Positions 1 to 9,504 of a stretch of 64,000 bases of DNA are shown one piece after another (within the stretch, counting starts at the first letter, position 1; every line of letters starts with the position of its first letter). Source of the stretch: Acidobacteriota bacterium (GTDB lineage: Bacteria; Acidobacteriota; Vicinamibacteria; Vicinamibacterales; CAVVIG01). The translations under genes were made by a program, and so were the position numbers. The notes under the pieces were generated by a model that did not search any database, was not told where the DNA came from, and saw only the letters and a program-made list of their open reading frames with translations. The DNA lies in contig QHWB01000035.1 of the NCBI GenBank assembly GCA_003222395.1, positions 186,001 to 250,000 of the forward strand, read 5' to 3'.

Positions 1-73
1 CGACGACCACTGCCGATCCGCAGAAGGCGACGAAGAGCGACGACAGCAGCTTGCGGCGACGCGTGCGCGTCAC
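1..73 (-). CDS. pstA: Phosphate ABC transporter permease PstA (N-terminal fragment)
   Basis: Only the first 24 or so codons lie in the window. Reading begins at a GTG (71-73) that overlaps the pstC stop as GTGA, and gives MTRTRRRKLL followed by a hydrophobic stretch (SSLFVAFCGSAVVV), as expected for the cytoplasmic N-terminus and first membrane segment of a permease. In known Pst systems PstA pairs with PstC to form the inner-membrane phosphate channel. The identification rests mainly on position directly after pstS-pstC and on the overlap; the diagnostic part of the protein is outside the window. Confidence 0.7.
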   Translation of the reverse strand, partial: MTRTRRRKLLSSLFVAFCGSAVVV

Positions 74-1020
74 GCCGCCGCCCCGCCCGCCGGTGCCGCC
101 GCCGCCTCCTGCAACGGCGCCAGGCTCCGCGTCATGCTCCAGATGAGGAGCCGCGACAGCGAATTGACCATCAACGTGATGACGAACAGGACGAGACCCG
201 TCTCGACGAGCGCGGCCAGGTACAGCTGATCGGCCGCTTCCGTGAACTCGTTCGCGATGACCGCAGCCATCGTGTATTGCGGCGCGAACAGCGACGTCGA
301 GATCCGCGGGTTGTTGCCGATGACCATCGTGACCGCCATCGTCTCGCCGAGCGCGCGCCCGAAGCCGAGCATGATGGCGCCGATGATGCCGGTGCGGGCG
401 TAGTAGAGCGCGGCGCGGATCGCCTCGAACCGCGTCGCGCCGAGCGCGTAGGCGCCCTCACGCTGCGCGATCGGCACCGATCGGAGCACCTCGCGCGACA
501 CCGACGAGGTGAATGGAATGACCATCACCGACAGAATCAGCGCGGCCGACAGCATGCCGAGGCCCAGCGGCGGACCCGTGAAGAGCGGCAGCTGCCGCAG
601 CGAGTCTGGCATCGACGTCTCGATTGCCCGGACGGCTGGAACGAGGACGAAGATCCCCCATAACCCGTACACGATCGACGGAATGGCGGCGAGCAGCTCG
701 GTCAGGAAGACGAGCGGCTGCCGCAGCACGGCGGGACAGAGCTCGGATATGAACACCGCGATGCCCAGTGCGATCGGCGTCGAGATGAGCAGCGCGAGGA
801 CCGACGAGTAGAGCGTGCCCCAGATGAACGGGAGCGCGCCGAATTCGCCCGCGACCGGATCCCAGATCTCGGTGCGCCAGAAACTGAAGCCGAACTTCTG
901 AATCGACGGCAGCGACTGGCGCGTCAGCTCGACGCCGATCGCGAACACGATCAGGACGACGACGAGCGCGACGGCGCCCGTGCCGATTCGGAAGGTCAAA
1001 TCACGCGATCGTTCGGTCAT
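70..1020 (-). CDS. pstC: Phosphate ABC transporter permease PstC
   Basis: Inner-membrane permease subunit of the high-affinity phosphate importer PstSCAB, about 316 residues. Several hydrophobic segments are visible, and the cytoplasmic coupling loop of binding-protein-dependent permeases is clear (REGAYALGATRFEAI, then GFGRALGETMAVTMVIGN, a PstC/PstA signature). I start at the ATG at 1018-1020 (MTERSRDLTF); an in-frame GTG at 1042-1044 would add eight residues that fall inside a dispersed repeat, so I reject it. The gene follows pstS after an 80-nt gap filled by that repeat and overlaps pstA by 4 nt, so the three genes probably share a transcript. Confidence 0.95.
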   Translation of the reverse strand: MTERSRDLTFRIGTGAVALVVVLIVFAIGVELTRQSLPSIQKFGFSFWRTEIWDPVAGEFGALPFIWGTLYSSVLALLISTPIALGIAVFISELCPAVLRQPLVFLTELLAAIPSIVYGLWGIFVLVPAVRAIETSMPDSLRQLPLFTGPPLGLGMLSAALILSVMVIPFTSSVSREVLRSVPIAQREGAYALGATRFEAIRAALYYARTGIIGAIMLGFGRALGETMAVTMVIGNNPRISTSLFAPQYTMAAVIANEFTEAADQLYLAALVETGLVLFVITLMVNSLSRLLIWSMTRSLAPLQEAAAAPAGGAAA

Positions 1021-1027
1021 TTTTTTG

Positions 1028-1103
1028 GTGCGCCGGGGGCCCACCCCGGCGCCAGACGCGCTCGCGGCGTAAACCGCTCGCGCGTATCAAGAACAGAACG
1101 TCA
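1028..1103 (+). repeat. Family-2 dispersed element, copy A (truncated)
   Basis: A GC-rich block between pstC and pstS. It contains the CGCTCGCGGCGTAAACCGCT core and the right end CGCGTATC..GAACAGAACGTCA, shared with copies at 29047-29198, 45751-46020 (reverse orientation) and 58148-58304. Only the right third of the element is present. Its last bases (TCA, 1101-1103) coincide with the TGA stop of pstS, so the element abuts or overlaps the 3' end of the gene. Confidence 0.8.
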
Positions 1104-2126
1104 ACTGGTTTTGACGTTAGCGAGCGCGGCCAGCTCGAGCTTCACGACGTCGGGCGGCAGCGGCGCGTATCCGAGCTCGGCGCAGTACTTCTGGCCGTCG
1201 CCGAGCGCCCACTTGAGGAAGTCCACCATGACGTGGCTCTGCGCCTTGTCCTTGGGATTCTCGTACAGCAGGAGCCACGTGAACGACGAGATGGGGTACA
1301 CACCCTTCCCCGGCGCGTTCGTGATCGACACGCGGAAGTCGGGCGGCATCTGCTTGGCCGCAGCCGCCGCGGCGACCGTCACCGATTCCACGGATGCCTT
1401 GACGAGCTCCCCCGACATGTTCTGCACCGGACCGTAGCTGATCTTGTTCTGCAGCGCGTAAATCAGTTCGACATACCCGAGAGCGCCCGGCGTCTGCTTG
1501 ACGAGCGCGGCGACCTGCTCGTTGCCCCGCCCGCCGACGCCCGTGGGCCAGTTGACCGACGAATTGACGCCGACCCTCTTCTTGAATTCCTCGGACGTCT
1601 TCGACAAGTAGTCGACCCAAATGTACGTCGTACCGGATCCGTCCGCGCGATGGACGACGGTGATGTCGGTGCCGGGCAACGATACGCCGGGATTCAACTT
1701 CGCGATCGCACCGTCATTCCATTTCGTGATCTTGCCGAGGAAGATGTCGGCGAGCATCGGGCCGCTGAACTTGAGCTCGGTGTTCACGTTTGGAATGTTG
1801 TACACGGGAACCACGGCGCCGAGCACCGTCGGAAAGTGCATGATCTTGCCGGGCGCCGACTGCAATTGCTCCGCCGTCATCGGCATATCGCTGGCGCCGA
1901 AGAACACCGTCTGCTTCGTGATTTGCTGGACGCCGCCGCCCGATCCAATCGACTGGTAATTGATCGCCACGTCGGAGTGGAGCTTGTTGTACTCGGCGAA
2001 CCACTTCGAGTAGATCGGATACGGGAACGTCGCGCCGGCGCCGTTGATCTGAACGGCGGTCGACGCGCCGGCGACCAGTGCCGAGGCGCAGGCGACTGCA
2101 AGCCCGACTCTCTTGATCGTGGTCAT
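1101..2126 (-). CDS. pstS: Phosphate-binding protein PstS
   Basis: Periplasmic phosphate-binding protein of the Pst importer, 341 residues, the usual length. Residues 1-23 form a signal peptide (MTTIKRVGLAVACASALVAG..). The family pattern INGAGATFPYPIYSKWF follows directly, then the phosphate-binding loops SIGSGGGVQQI and RADGSGTTYIWVDYL. The ATG at 2124-2126 is preceded by AGGAG (TAGGAGAGCAAC). The gene lies 9 nt downstream of a phosphate-selective porin gene and upstream of pstC, giving the order porin-pstS-pstC-pstA; phosphate-starvation control is expected from the family but no clear Pho box was found. Confidence 0.96.
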   Translation of the reverse strand: MTTIKRVGLAVACASALVAGASTAVQINGAGATFPYPIYSKWFAEYNKLHSDVAINYQSIGSGGGVQQITKQTVFFGASDMPMTAEQLQSAPGKIMHFPTVLGAVVPVYNIPNVNTELKFSGPMLADIFLGKITKWNDGAIAKLNPGVSLPGTDITVVHRADGSGTTYIWVDYLSKTSEEFKKRVGVNSSVNWPTGVGGRGNEQVAALVKQTPGALGYVELIYALQNKISYGPVQNMSGELVKASVESVTVAAAAAAKQMPPDFRVSITNAPGKGVYPISSFTWLLLYENPKDKAQSHVMVDFLKWALGDGQKYCAELGYAPLPPDVVKLELAALANVKTS

Positions 2127-2135
2127 GTTGCTCTC

Positions 2136-3248
2136 CTAGAAATTGATCAACCCGTGCACGGCGATTCGTTTCTGCGCCGCCGTGGGAGGCGTGAAGTTGT
2201 CGAACGTCTGTCGGTCGTAATCGAGCAGGATCGCGGACGACACCGCCCCCTGGTGCGGGAACCAGTACGCGACACCGACGATCGTGCGTTTGCGTACCTG
2301 GCCGTCGACGCGCGAGTCGGGCTGCAGTTGGTCGTACCGCAGCAGCGCTTCCCACCCGTGCGGCGTTTTCGGCGTCGCCCAGAACGACCATCCGCTCGCC
2401 TCCACGTCCGGCCTCGTCACCGACGTCTGGTCGTGCGCCTTGATGCCATCGAAGCCGGCGTTGAGATAGGTTGATTCGAACGTCAGCTGACCGACGGCGC
2501 GGGTGCGCTCGGCGTCCTTGATGTAGTTGTCGCCGAAGTAGAACCCCGTGACGCGGAGGCCGCGCAGAATCGGTGCGCCCGAGGCGAACGGCCGCACCGT
2601 GCCGCGGATCTCGATTGCCTTCTGATCGTTCGGATCGGTCTTCGCGTAGCCTTCGCCGTTGAACACGCCGACGTGAGCCTCTCCGTAGTTCGAGGGGAAG
2701 TTGTAGTGAAACGACGCGCCGGCGTCGGCGGAGTTGTAGAAGCCCTCGCGCTCGGTGAACGTCGTCCCCTGGAACCGGTAACGGTAGATGCCCTCCTCGT
2801 AATCGAGGAGCGGCGTCTGCTGAATGCCGAATCGCAGCCACGAGCCTTTGGCCATCCAATCGTCGAGGTTGAACTGCGCGAAGGCGTACTTGATGCGGAA
2901 CACGAGGCTGTCGCTGGAGATGCTGCTGCCGGGGACGTTCAACAGGGCGCTTTGGCGGACGACGTCCGGCGTGATGCGAAACGCGACGATGTGCGAGACG
3001 TTGCCGGTGATGTTGATGTAGCTGCGGGTGACGTTGAAGCTGCTCGGATTGACGGTGTTGCCGTCGGCGTCGGTCGTCTCAGGACTCTGCTGGTAGGTGT
3101 AGTCCATATAGATGACCGCCCCGACCCTGATCGAGGGCGTGTCGTCGGGCGGGGTATAACCAGCTGCGGGAGTGATTTGAGCTGAAGCCAACCGAACCGA
3201 ACACATCATCACGAGAGCGAGGGACCCAGCCAGGCGCGTCGGTCTCAT
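2136..3248 (-). CDS. Phosphate-selective outer-membrane porin (OprP/OprO type)
   Basis: Predicted 370-residue outer-membrane beta-barrel that would admit phosphate to the periplasm for PstS. The N-terminus is a signal peptide (MRPTRLAGSLALVMMCSVRLASAQ). The rest alternates short polar and aromatic stretches typical of barrel strands and ends in an aromatic residue (HGLINF), the usual outer-membrane insertion signal. Phrases such as RYRFQGTTFTEREGF and LRGLRVTGFYFGD resemble OprO/OprP porins. It is first in the operon with pstS 9 nt downstream, which supports phosphate as substrate. The exact anion preference cannot be read from the sequence. Confidence 0.85.
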   Translation of the reverse strand: MRPTRLAGSLALVMMCSVRLASAQITPAAGYTPPDDTPSIRVGAVIYMDYTYQQSPETTDADGNTVNPSSFNVTRSYINITGNVSHIVAFRITPDVVRQSALLNVPGSSISSDSLVFRIKYAFAQFNLDDWMAKGSWLRFGIQQTPLLDYEEGIYRYRFQGTTFTEREGFYNSADAGASFHYNFPSNYGEAHVGVFNGEGYAKTDPNDQKAIEIRGTVRPFASGAPILRGLRVTGFYFGDNYIKDAERTRAVGQLTFESTYLNAGFDGIKAHDQTSVTRPDVEASGWSFWATPKTPHGWEALLRYDQLQPDSRVDGQVRKRTIVGVAYWFPHQGAVSSAILLDYDRQTFDNFTPPTAAQKRIAVHGLINF

Positions 3249-3421
3249 GCGGCCACGATACCGTGACGCTACGTGGCACGCGCGTCACGCCCGTTACGCC
3301 GATGTAAATTGCGTGTTACTTCAGAGGTAGAATGCGACGACCTGTCCGGCGCGAATCGACGGCATCAACCGAATTTACATCCCGACTGTAACGTACGTTC
3401 TCCTTCGTTCGAGGTGAACCG
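3249..3421. promoter_or_regulatory. Divergent control region with a split inverted repeat
   Basis: This 173-nt gap separates the minus-strand porin-pst operon from the plus-strand TonB receptor gene, so it must hold at least two promoters. GATGTAAATT at 3301-3310 recurs as its exact reverse complement AATTTACATC at 3372-3381. The two arms stand out as AT-rich in a GC-rich gap and could be sites for one dimeric regulator serving both genes. A CTGTAAC at 3386-3392 faintly resembles half a Pho box but has no proper direct repeat beside it. Confidence 0.45.
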
Positions 3422-6400
3422 ATGAGAAGGCTGCGACTCTTTCTGGTCGTGCTCGTTGTGCTCGCATTCGCCGCTGCGGCGGGTGCGCAATTTGACACCG
3501 CCACCGTCGTCGGCGTCGTCCGCGACGCATCCGGCGGCGTCGTTCCCGACGCCAAAGTCACGCTGACCAACACCGCCACCGGTGTGTCGGTGACGCGCAC
3601 GACGAACAGCGAAGGACTGTACGAGTTCGTCACGGTACGGCCGGGCGTTTACATCGTGACTGCGGAGAAATCCGGATTCGCCGTCGCGCTCGCCGACAAC
3701 GTGCAGGTGCAGGTGGCGGCGCGGCAGCGCGTCGATCTGCAGATGGCGGTCGGCGCCATCTCCGAGCAGATTCTCGTCACCGGCATTTCGCCGCTCATCG
3801 AAACCGACACGAGCCAGCGCGGGCAGGTCATCACGGGCGCGCAGACGCAGGCGCTGCCGCTCAACGGGCGCGAGTACTCGGCGCTCGCGCTGCTGACCAC
3901 CGGCGTCCGCCAGTCAGCGCTGAACCGCAGCACGAACGGCACGCCGCGCGAGGGCGCGTTCAACGTGAACGGCCTCCGCAGCGTCTTCAACAACTTCCTG
4001 ATCGACGGCGTCGACAACAACGCGTACGGCACCAGCAATCAGGGCTTCTCGAACCAGGTGATGCAGCCGCCGCCGGACGCGGTCGGCGAGTTCCGCGTCG
4101 TCACCAACAATCAGAGCGCCGAATACGGGCGCGCGGCCGGCGCGACGGTGAACGTGTCGTACAAGAGCGGCACGAACCAGCTGCACGGCGACGCGTGGGA
4201 GTTCAACCGGAACACCACCTTGAACGCGAGCGGCTACTTCACGCCGCCGTCGGGTGAGAAGCCGCCGCTCCAGCGCAATCAGTTCGGCGGCGTCGTCGGC
4301 GGACCCCTCGTGCGCAACAAGGCGTTCTTCTTCGGCGACTACGAAGGGTTCCGCCAGGATCGCAAGGTCACGTCCTTTGGAACGATTCCAGCCGCTGCGC
4401 AGAAATCGGGCGTGCTGCCCCTCGACATTCGCGATCCGCGGACCGGCGTGGTGTTCGCCGCCGGCACCTCGATTCCGATGACCGGCTTGGCGCGCAAGGT
4501 GCTCAGCGGCCTGCCCGATCCGAATCTTCCCGGCGCAGCCAACAACTACTCGATCCTTCAGGACTTCACGAACCACTCGAACAAGGCGGGGGGCAAGATC
4601 GATCTGCAGATCAGCCCGACGACGTCGATGTTCGGGCGCTACGGCTGGCGCGATCTCGAAACGATCGATCAGGCGCTGCTGCCGCTGCCGTCGGGCGGCG
4701 CGGGCAACGGCACGATCTACGCGCGGAACAAGCAGCTGGTCGCCGGCGCGACCTATACCCCGTCCGATCGGTCACTGCTCGAGGTCCGCTTCGGCTGGTC
4801 GAACACGCAGGCAGGAAAAAATCCGCCGGCGCTTGGATCGACGAGCGCGCTCGACGCCTTCGGGATCTCGGGGCTGCCGACCGATGCGCGCATCAGCGGC
4901 GGCCTGCCCACCCAACTCATTACGGGTTACTCGGATCTCGGTCGCCAGGCGACGAACCCGCAGTGGCAGTACCCGACGGTGTGGAACCCGAAGCTGAACT
5001 ACACCTGGACGATGGGACGGCAGTCGCTGAAGGCGGGATACGAGTTCCAGAAGATCGACGTCGAAGTGATGGACGTCAACCCGCTGTACGGCCGCGACAG
5101 CTACACCGGTCAGTTCACGCGTCCCGCAGGCGCGGCGGCGAACAACATCTACAACCTCGCCGACTTCATGCTCGGCCTGCGCGCGCAGTACGCGTTGAGC
5201 AATGCGCTGGTCGCGCAGATGCGCCGCCAGATGCATTTCACCTACCTGCAGGACGATGTGCGGCTGAACGACAAGCTGACGGTGAACCTCGGCTTGCGGT
5301 ACGAATACGCGACGCCGATGTGGGAAGCGGACAACGTGCTCTCGAACTTCGATCCGGCGTCGCGCACGATGCTGCTCGCCAAGGACGGATCGATCAGCGA
5401 TCGCGCGCTCGTCAATCCCGATCGCAACAACTTCGGACCGCGGCTTGGACTGGCGTACTCGCTGATGCCGAAGACCGTGCTCCGCGGCGGATGGGGCATC
5501 GGCTACGTTCACAATCAGCGCACCGGCGCCGCCGACCTGCTGCCGATCAACGGTCCGCAGGTGATCAACGCCGTCGTGAATCAGACGAACCCGGCGGACG
5601 CCAGCTTCCGCACGACCGAGCAGGGATATCCGGCTGGCCTGACTGATCCATCGACGTTCAACCCGCTGACCGCGAACATCTCGTTCATCCCGCGCGACTA
5701 CCACTCGGGGCGCGTGCAGAGCTGGTTTGCATCGGTGCAGCGCGAGTTCGGACCGAGCATGTTGTTCGACGCCGCCTACGTCGGCAACGCCGCCGACGAC
5801 CTCGTGCTCATCGGCAACTACAACCAGGCGAGTCCGAACAACGCGGCCGGCACAATCCCGCTGCAGGCGCGGAGGCCGATTCCAACGTTCTCGGACATCA
5901 CCTACGTATTCAACGGCGGCAAATCGCGCTACAACGCGCTGCAGCTGAAATACGAGTGGAGGCTCCGCAGCAGCGTCACGATGCTCAGCTCGCTGACGCT
6001 GTCGAGGGCCAGGGACAACGGCGCGCAGTCGCTCGAGAATCAGAACGGCAATTTCCCGGGGCCGCAGGATTTCAACAACCTCGGCGCGGAATACGGCATC
6101 GGCGCGTACAACCAGCCGTACAACAGCACGACGAGCTTCGTCTGGTCGCTGCCGATCGGACGCGGGCGCGCGTGGGGCGCCAACATGTCGCCGGCGCTCG
6201 ATGCGATCGTCGGCGGCTGGGAGCTCGCCGGCATCAACACCGTGACGCCCGGCGAACCGGTGACGCTCGTCTACTCGCCCGCGGCGGCATTTCAGGTGTC
6301 GGGCATCCAGCAGGATTTCCGCGGCGCGAACAACTACCGGCCGAACGTCACATGCGATCCGTACGCCGCATCCGGATCGCAGTCGATCACCAACTGGTTC

Positions 6401-6685
6401 AACAAGGACTGCGTCGTCATTCCGACCAATCCGAGCCAGCCGTTCGGGAACGCCGGGCGCAACACGGTCCGCGGGCCGAACTTCTGGTCGATCGATCTCG
6501 CCGCGGTCAAGCGCGTGCGGATTGCCGGCGAGTCGCGTGTCGAGCTGCGCGTCGAAGCGTTCAATCTGTTCGATCGCGTCAACTTCACGCCGCCCAATGG
6601 CAATCGGAGCGCCGGCGGATTCGGCACGATCACGTCGACCTACGATCCGCGTCAGGTGCAGATTGGGGTGAAAGTTCAGTGGTAA
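3422..6685 (+). CDS. TonB-dependent receptor, Oar-like, with carboxypeptidase-regulatory domain
   Basis: Outer-membrane receptor of 1087 residues. A signal peptide (residues 1-23, ending AAAAGAQ) leads into a carboxypeptidase-regulatory-like beta-sandwich (about 25-115: VVGVVRDASGGVVPDAKVTL). A plug domain (about 120-260) follows, with ALPLNGREYSALALLTTGV and FLIDGVDNNAYG, then a long beta-barrel ending in QIGVKVQW with the terminal aromatic. GAGGTGA lies 5-6 nt before the ATG. Such receptors import large or scarce substrates using TonB energy, but the ligand cannot be told from sequence. Divergence from the phosphate porin-pst operon suggests a phosphate-linked substrate, as an inference only. 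Confidence 0.93.
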   Translation: MRRLRLFLVVLVVLAFAAAAGAQFDTATVVGVVRDASGGVVPDAKVTLTNTATGVSVTRTTNSEGLYEFVTVRPGVYIVTAEKSGFAVALADNVQVQVAARQRVDLQMAVGAISEQILVTGISPLIETDTSQRGQVITGAQTQALPLNGREYSALALLTTGVRQSALNRSTNGTPREGAFNVNGLRSVFNNFLIDGVDNNAYGTSNQGFSNQVMQPPPDAVGEFRVVTNNQSAEYGRAAGATVNVSYKSGTNQLHGDAWEFNRNTTLNASGYFTPPSGEKPPLQRNQFGGVVGGPLVRNKAFFFGDYEGFRQDRKVTSFGTIPAAAQKSGVLPLDIRDPRTGVVFAAGTSIPMTGLARKVLSGLPDPNLPGAANNYSILQDFTNHSNKAGGKIDLQISPTTSMFGRYGWRDLETIDQALLPLPSGGAGNGTIYARNKQLVAGATYTPSDRSLLEVRFGWSNTQAGKNPPALGSTSALDAFGISGLPTDARISGGLPTQLITGYSDLGRQATNPQWQYPTVWNPKLNYTWTMGRQSLKAGYEFQKIDVEVMDVNPLYGRDSYTGQFTRPAGAAANNIYNLADFMLGLRAQYALSNALVAQMRRQMHFTYLQDDVRLNDKLTVNLGLRYEYATPMWEADNVLSNFDPASRTMLLAKDGSISDRALVNPDRNNFGPRLGLAYSLMPKTVLRGGWGIGYVHNQRTGAADLLPINGPQVINAVVNQTNPADASFRTTEQGYPAGLTDPSTFNPLTANISFIPRDYHSGRVQSWFASVQREFGPSMLFDAAYVGNAADDLVLIGNYNQASPNNAAGTIPLQARRPIPTFSDITYVFNGGKSRYNALQLKYEWRLRSSVTMLSSLTLSRARDNGAQSLENQNGNFPGPQDFNNLGAEYGIGAYNQPYNSTTSFVWSLPIGRGRAWGANMSPALDAIVGGWELAGINTVTPGEPVTLVYSPAAAFQVSGIQQDFRGANNYRPNVTCDPYAASGSQSITNWFNKDCVVIPTNPSQPFGNAGRNTVRGPNFWSIDLAAVKRVRIAGESRVELRVEAFNLFDRVNFTPPNGNRSAGGFGTITSTYDPRQVQIGVKVQW

Positions 6686-6692
6686 CCACAGC

Positions 6693-6810
6693 GTAGCGCG
6701 AGCCTTTTAGGCGAGCGTCGCGGCTCGGCTGACCGTGTCGCTCGGCGACGGTCTGGCGGCTGACGGAATGGCTCGGCTGAAAGCTCGCTCGGCTAAAAGC
6801 CTCGCGCTAC
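6693..6810. repeat. Family-1 mini-hairpin repeats, inverted pair between convergent genes
   Basis: A forward copy at 6693-6717 (GCGCGAGCCTTTTAGGCGAGCG) and an inverted copy at 6786-6810 flank about 68 nt. The forward copy has stem GCCT/AGGC and the inverted copy, read on its own strand, has GGCT/AGCC, so the stem is kept by paired changes. The two copies can also pair with each other to form a large hairpin, which could act as a terminator between the convergent TonB receptor and phosphoesterase genes. The inverted copy supplies the TAG stop codon (6807-6809) of the minus-strand gene. Confidence 0.85.
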
Positions 6811-9341
6811 CTGTCGTCGTCGTCCGCGTCGGCACGGTGGACGAATCCACTCCGAACCGGCGGCGGAACTTCCGCCGCCGGTCCTCTCACCGATCGCCAG
6901 ATGATCTCGGTCAGCTCGCGCTCGGGCGCCCGATCGGGCTCGCTGAAATCCATGCGCAGCGATGCGTCTGCGCCCCAGGCCGTCGGCAGATTCTTCTCAT
7001 CGATCGGCGCGCGGGGCGCGATCTGGACGAACGGCGTCGCGACCGGCGTCGCCTGAAACGCGTTGTACATCGGCGTCGCTGCCGCGTCGTACTGGCTCAT
7101 CGGCGGCAGACCGAGAATCAGCTCGATCGTCCTCAGGACGCCCGACGTCGTGTACATCGTGCCGTCGACGACGCGCCGGTGCGAGAACGGGCTGATGACG
7201 ATGGCAATCGATCGATGCGCGTCGACGTGATCCGGTCCGTTCTGCGCGTCGTCTTCCACGACGAAGATCGCCGAGTCGTTCCAGACGCGGCTCTTTGAAA
7301 TCGCCTCGACGACGCGGCCGACCGCGAGATCGTTTTCCGCGACCATCGCGCGCGGCGTCGGCCGGCCGGCGCGCGTGCCGAGCGTGTGATCGCCGCCGAG
7401 CCTGAGAATCGAGAGCGCCGGCACCGCGCCGCGGGCGTCGTGAGCGGTGAACTCCTTCAGCCACACGTCGACGCGCCGGTTGTCCGGAATCTCGAGCTCC
7501 CACGGCGCGTAATCGGCGTTGATGCGCCCCTCGAGCCCGGGGACGGAGGCGACCGCTTTCAATTTGCCGCGGAGGCGATCCTCTCGTTTGCCGTCGGCCC
7601 ACTGCGCGAACTCGCCGTAGCTGCGCACGCTCACGTTCTGCCGGATGCAGGCATCCCAGAGATAACCGTTGGCCGGCGCGGCGAGATCGCCGTACCTGTT
7701 GCGCTTCCCGCCCTGACCTTCGCCGAGAAACGGCGTCCCGCGCCGCGCGTAGTTGGCGGGCCAGAACTTCTGGACGACGTCGGTCGTGTACGCCGCCATC
7801 GAGAACTCGTGGCCGTCGTAGCTGACCTCGGCGTCGACGTAGAAGTTGTCGATGACGCCGAACTCGCGCGCGAGCGCGTGCGCGTTCGGCGTGATCGACT
7901 CGCCGAACAGCGTCAACGTCGGATCGCCGTTGCCGCGATCGAGATCGCCGAGCACCTGGTCGTAGGTGCGGTTCTCGCGGACGACGTAGAACACGTGCTT
8001 GATCGGCGACGGGTCGCCGACGCGCTTCGGGATCGGCGATGCGGCGGGCGCGCCGGCGGGCGCGAGCCGGTGCTCGTCGGAATACGCCGTGACGGTGTAC
8101 GCCATCTTCGTCAGCGTCTCGAGTGCCCCGCGATCCGGAGTCGGCAGCGCCGACAACGTGCCGGTGAGCATCGCGCCGACGTACTGAGATTCGCCGCCCG
8201 GCACGGTGCTGTGCGCATCGACGAAGCGAGGATTGGGAGACGAAGTCAGTCCCTTCCCGCTCAGCACGAACAGCTGACGGCCGTCGCGCGAGTACATGGC
8301 CGCCGTCGGATACCAGCCGGTTGGAACGAACCCATTCACGGTGCTCGCCCCCGGCTTCGAGACGTCGACGACCGCGACGACGTTGTTGTCGGCATTCGCG
8401 ACGAGCAGACGCTGATCGCCGGGCGACAGGCTCACATGGTTCGGCGTCGACCCGGGCGGCGCGTTCGGAAACATCGCGACCGAGATCTGCTCGGACGCGC
8501 GGCGTGAGGCGACGTCGATCGCCCAGACGGCGTTCGTGTTCGCGCACGCGACGAACAGCCGCTTGCCGTCCCGGGTGATCGCCATCGCGTTTGGATGTTC
8601 GCCGGTCGCGATTTCACCGATCGGATCGAGCGACCAGGTGTCGAACAGCATCACGCCGGCGGCCCCCCAGACCGACACGAACAATGTCGATCCGTCGGGC
8701 GACACCACGCAGGTATACGGCTCGGCGGGCAATTGAACCGTCCGCACCACGCGGCCGCTGGCGAGATCGACCGTGCTGAATGTCTGGCCGACGACGTCGA
8801 CGGCGAAGAGCCGGCTGCCATCCGGGCTGACGGCGAGGCCGCCGATCAGATTTCGCGACGTCGGGTTCATCATGTCGTCCCACTGGATCGCCGGCTCGAA
8901 CGGACGGCCGATCACGAGATCGACCGACCGCGTCAGCTGACCTTCGTTCCAGCGCAGCTCGTGGATCGTGCCGTTAGCGGCGCCCGAGACGTACAGCCGC
9001 TTGCCGTCCGGGTGCCACGCCAGCCCGAGCCAGGCGTGATCGAGCAGCAGCGACGCGCGGACGTACAGCTGATCCGGATCGACAACGGAGATGGCGGGCC
9101 TGTCATACCCGTTGGTGGCCACCATCAACGATCGGCCGTCGGGCGATTCGGCCATCGCGAGCGGGAGATGACCGACGGTGACGTGGCGCCCGGCCGGCGC
9201 GATCTTCCATCCGTTCGGCAGCAGCGTGACGCCGCCGCCCACGGCGCCCGGTCGAGACGAAGGCGTGCCGTCGCCGTACGACGACGCGATCACGGTGAAG
9301 ATCGTCAGCGCCGCGCACGCGGCGAGTGCGGGAGTGCGCAT
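6807..9341 (-). CDS. Secreted YncE-like beta-propeller / phosphoesterase fusion
   Basis: Two-domain secreted protein of about 844 residues. I start at the ATG at 9339-9341 (MRTPALAACAALTIFTVIAS, a signal peptide), preceded by TAAGGTA. The N-terminal half is a repeat propeller with motifs such as SPDGRSLMVATNG, SPDGSRLFAVDV, SPDGSTLFVSVWG and SRDGRQLFVLSGKG. The C-terminal half matches the phosphoesterase family, with HVFYVVRENRTYDQVLGDLD, FYVDAEVSYDGHEFSMAAYT and FVVEDDAQNGPDHVDAHRS carrying probable metal-binding residues. This fusion architecture is common in Acidobacteria. A role in releasing phosphate fits the neighbouring porin-pst genes but the substrate is unknown. Confidence 0.88.
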   Translation of the reverse strand: MRTPALAACAALTIFTVIASSYGDGTPSSRPGAVGGGVTLLPNGWKIAPAGRHVTVGHLPLAMAESPDGRSLMVATNGYDRPAISVVDPDQLYVRASLLLDHAWLGLAWHPDGKRLYVSGAANGTIHELRWNEGQLTRSVDLVIGRPFEPAIQWDDMMNPTSRNLIGGLAVSPDGSRLFAVDVVGQTFSTVDLASGRVVRTVQLPAEPYTCVVSPDGSTLFVSVWGAAGVMLFDTWSLDPIGEIATGEHPNAMAITRDGKRLFVACANTNAVWAIDVASRRASEQISVAMFPNAPPGSTPNHVSLSPGDQRLLVANADNNVVAVVDVSKPGASTVNGFVPTGWYPTAAMYSRDGRQLFVLSGKGLTSSPNPRFVDAHSTVPGGESQYVGAMLTGTLSALPTPDRGALETLTKMAYTVTAYSDEHRLAPAGAPAASPIPKRVGDPSPIKHVFYVVRENRTYDQVLGDLDRGNGDPTLTLFGESITPNAHALAREFGVIDNFYVDAEVSYDGHEFSMAAYTTDVVQKFWPANYARRGTPFLGEGQGGKRNRYGDLAAPANGYLWDACIRQNVSVRSYGEFAQWADGKREDRLRGKLKAVASVPGLEGRINADYAPWELEIPDNRRVDVWLKEFTAHDARGAVPALSILRLGGDHTLGTRAGRPTPRAMVAENDLAVGRVVEAISKSRVWNDSAIFVVEDDAQNGPDHVDAHRSIAIVISPFSHRRVVDGTMYTTSGVLRTIELILGLPPMSQYDAAATPMYNAFQATPVATPFVQIAPRAPIDEKNLPTAWGADASLRMDFSEPDRAPERELTEIIWRSVRGPAAEVPPPVRSGFVHRADADDDDR

Positions 9342-9504
9342 GTCACGCGATACCTTACAACAACGCGATTGATGTCCACGCCATTTCGGGGATTCACAGC
9401 ACACCACGAAAATGTTTCGTGGTTTTCGCGTTTTAGGTGTGTTTTGCGGGTGGCTTCGGTGGCAATGATTGAGCGAGAAGTCGAAGCGCTCGATGAGAAT
9501 GCCG

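Noticed and set aside
3249-3421. A Pho box for the porin-pst operon
   Set aside because: Only a single CTGTAAC-like half-site was seen, without the direct repeat at 11-nt spacing.
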